From a virus, in IMG/VR virus record IMGVR_UViG_3300025164_001626, positions 1 to 42,664 of that record: 42,664 nt of DNA; one strand, written 5' to 3'. The notes beneath the pieces were generated by a model, which was not told the origin of the DNA, made no database searches, and was given only the letters and a program-made list of their open reading frames with translations. Of the stretch, positions 41,936 through 42,664 are shown piece after piece. The position numbers were made by a program, and so were the translations under genes. Positions within the stretch are counted from its first letter, which is position 1. The number at the start of each line of letters is the position of its first letter.

Positions 41936-42664
41936 ATGCCGAATTTTGACCCGAAGCTCGTGAAGAAAATTGTTCACAGTAAGTTAATCGCATGTGCTAC
42001 AGAAGTTGGGGTCAAGAATGCAGACAAGGTTTCCAAGGAACTTTTGATCCCTGCGTTTCTTGACGCAGTGGAAAAGGCCGAGGTGGATGCCCCTGGAACC
42101 TTCAATGCAAATATTATCAACCTGTACAATGAGATTCTGACTACTTTGGGTCTGGATCAGGGAGAGGAAGCCCCCCCAGAGACAGAACTGGAGCCGCCTC
42201 CTGCTCCTGAGCCGCCCCCCCCGCCTCCTCCAATTGCAGCCCGTCGTGTTGGACGTCCTCCTGCGGCTCCTGCCCCGGCTCCTGCTGCTCCTGCCCCTGT
42301 AGCGAGTACCCCAGCCCCGGCTCCCCCGGCACCGGCTACGACAGCACCTACCCCAGTAGCAGCTGCTCCTGCTGTGGCAAAGGCCCCGGCTTCCGCAAAG
42401 GCCCCCAAGCCCCCCAAGGAGAAGGTTGCTCGGAAGGGTCCGACTCCCAAAGCGTTCAATCGTTGGTCATCTTTGGGGGGCACTCTTACTGCGTTAAAAA
42501 CGGGGACTATCGAGGAGTTGGTAGCGTCGGCTAATCAGCATTATATTGATCAGGGCGGAAAGAATAACGCAAAGGAATCTGCTACGGTGGTGAAGTCCTC
42601 CTTGAATGTTTTAGAAAAGATGGGGGTAGTCACTGTGGCCAACGGGTCGTTCACGGTTAATTGA
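41936..42664 (+). CDS. Pro/Ala-linker DNA-binding protein with winged-helix C-terminus, 242 aa
   Basis: ATG 41936 follows TTGGAGGGCAAAGTC; an in-frame GTG at 41846 has poor spacing and would add a hydrophobic leader. Helical N-terminal domain (residues 1-73). Residues 75-170 are a Pro/Ala linker with an AT-hook-like RRVGRPPA (103-110). Residues 180-242 (TIEELVASANQHYIDQGGKN ... MGVVTVANGSFTVN) match the winged-helix end of the protein at 2135. Codons are GC-richer than in the neighbours. Likely an abundant chromatin-like or regulatory DNA-binding protein. The stop is at the last base of the window. Confidence 0.7.
   Translation: MPNFDPKLVKKIVHSKLIACATEVGVKNADKVSKELLIPAFLDAVEKAEVDAPGTFNANIINLYNEILTTLGLDQGEEAPPETELEPPPAPEPPPPPPPIAARRVGRPPAAPAPAPAAPAPVASTPAPAPPAPATTAPTPVAAAPAVAKAPASAKAPKPPKEKVARKGPTPKAFNRWSSLGGTLTALKTGTIEELVASANQHYIDQGGKNNAKESATVVKSSLNVLEKMGVVTVANGSFTVN

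Noticed and set aside
42157-42483. Gly/Ala-rich open frame on the minus strand
   Set aside because: It is the complement of the Pro/Ala linker of the gene at 41936; GC-rich repeats keep all frames open.
1-42664. CRISPR array
   Set aside because: No regularly spaced direct repeats were found; the only exact dispersed repeat noted is two copies of 21 bases, 7 kb apart.

Overview
The window looks like part of a large tailed-phage genome (or a phage-like plasmid) of a bacterium. It is AT-rich and very dense. Almost every gene lies on the plus strand, most start codons follow a GGAGG-type ribosome binding site, and neighbours overlap by ATGA, AATG or similar. It encodes its own replication proteins, homing endonucleases, anti-restriction proteins, an RNA ligase, a tRNA and a sigma-like factor. 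No capsid, tail, terminase, integrase or lysis gene is recognisable, so this is an early / nucleic-acid-metabolism region. The host cannot be named from the sequence. No gene-free stretch exceeds 300 bases.

Layout. 1-2006: short unknown genes, two zinc ribbons and a PD-(D/E)XK-like nuclease. 2070-2756: a promoter-like motif, a GC-richer gene for a basic helix plus winged-helix protein, then a folded intergenic segment. 2757-14790: about 45 tiny genes, mostly unknown and many with CxxC zinc knuckles. Recognisable ones are an intact TnpB element (minus strand) that breaks into a small gene, a SLOG-type putative molybdenum-carrier protein, an ArdC-like anti-restriction protein, a DUF2958 protein and a DUF6011-type zinc protein. 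14791-18576: a Ski2/Hel308-like helicase split in two by a Vsr-like homing endonuclease. 18677-18751: tRNA with anticodon CAT. 19095-22310: a metallophosphatase fragment, a sigma-70 region-2-like protein, a second promoter-like motif, and a GC-richer two-gene unit (671 aa + 128 aa). 22322-23645: a folded RNA leader and rtcB. 23645-25415: small genes, two of them broken, an orphan IS605-type right end and a DUF3268 zinc protein. 25430-27480: a GC-rich island with a Lar-type anti-restriction protein and a deoxyribosyltransferase-like protein. 27492-30779: zinc proteins, an FkbM methyltransferase, a lipoprotein and membrane peptides. 30779-33139: a UvsW-like helicase with a GIY-YIG homing endonuclease before it and a GIY-YIG remnant after it. 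34989-40275: primase, DnaB-like helicase and two winged-helix replication proteins, the second carrying an origin-like cluster of dyads in its linker. 40282-41112: CysH-family PP-loop enzyme. 41136-42664: a third copy of the promoter-like motif, a frameshifted GIY-YIG endonuclease, and a second GC-richer DNA-binding protein whose C-terminal domain matches the one near the window start.

How it works together. The primase, DnaB-like helicase, UvsW-like and Ski2-like helicases and the initiator-like protein form a self-sufficient replication and recombination set. ArdC and Lar would blunt host restriction. RtcB with a phage tRNA suggests RNA repair. The sigma-like protein together with a motif found before the GC-richer genes suggests a dedicated transcription class. 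Mobile DNA (TnpB, Vsr-like and GIY-YIG homing endonucleases, an orphan IS end) has repeatedly invaded, splitting or truncating several genes.
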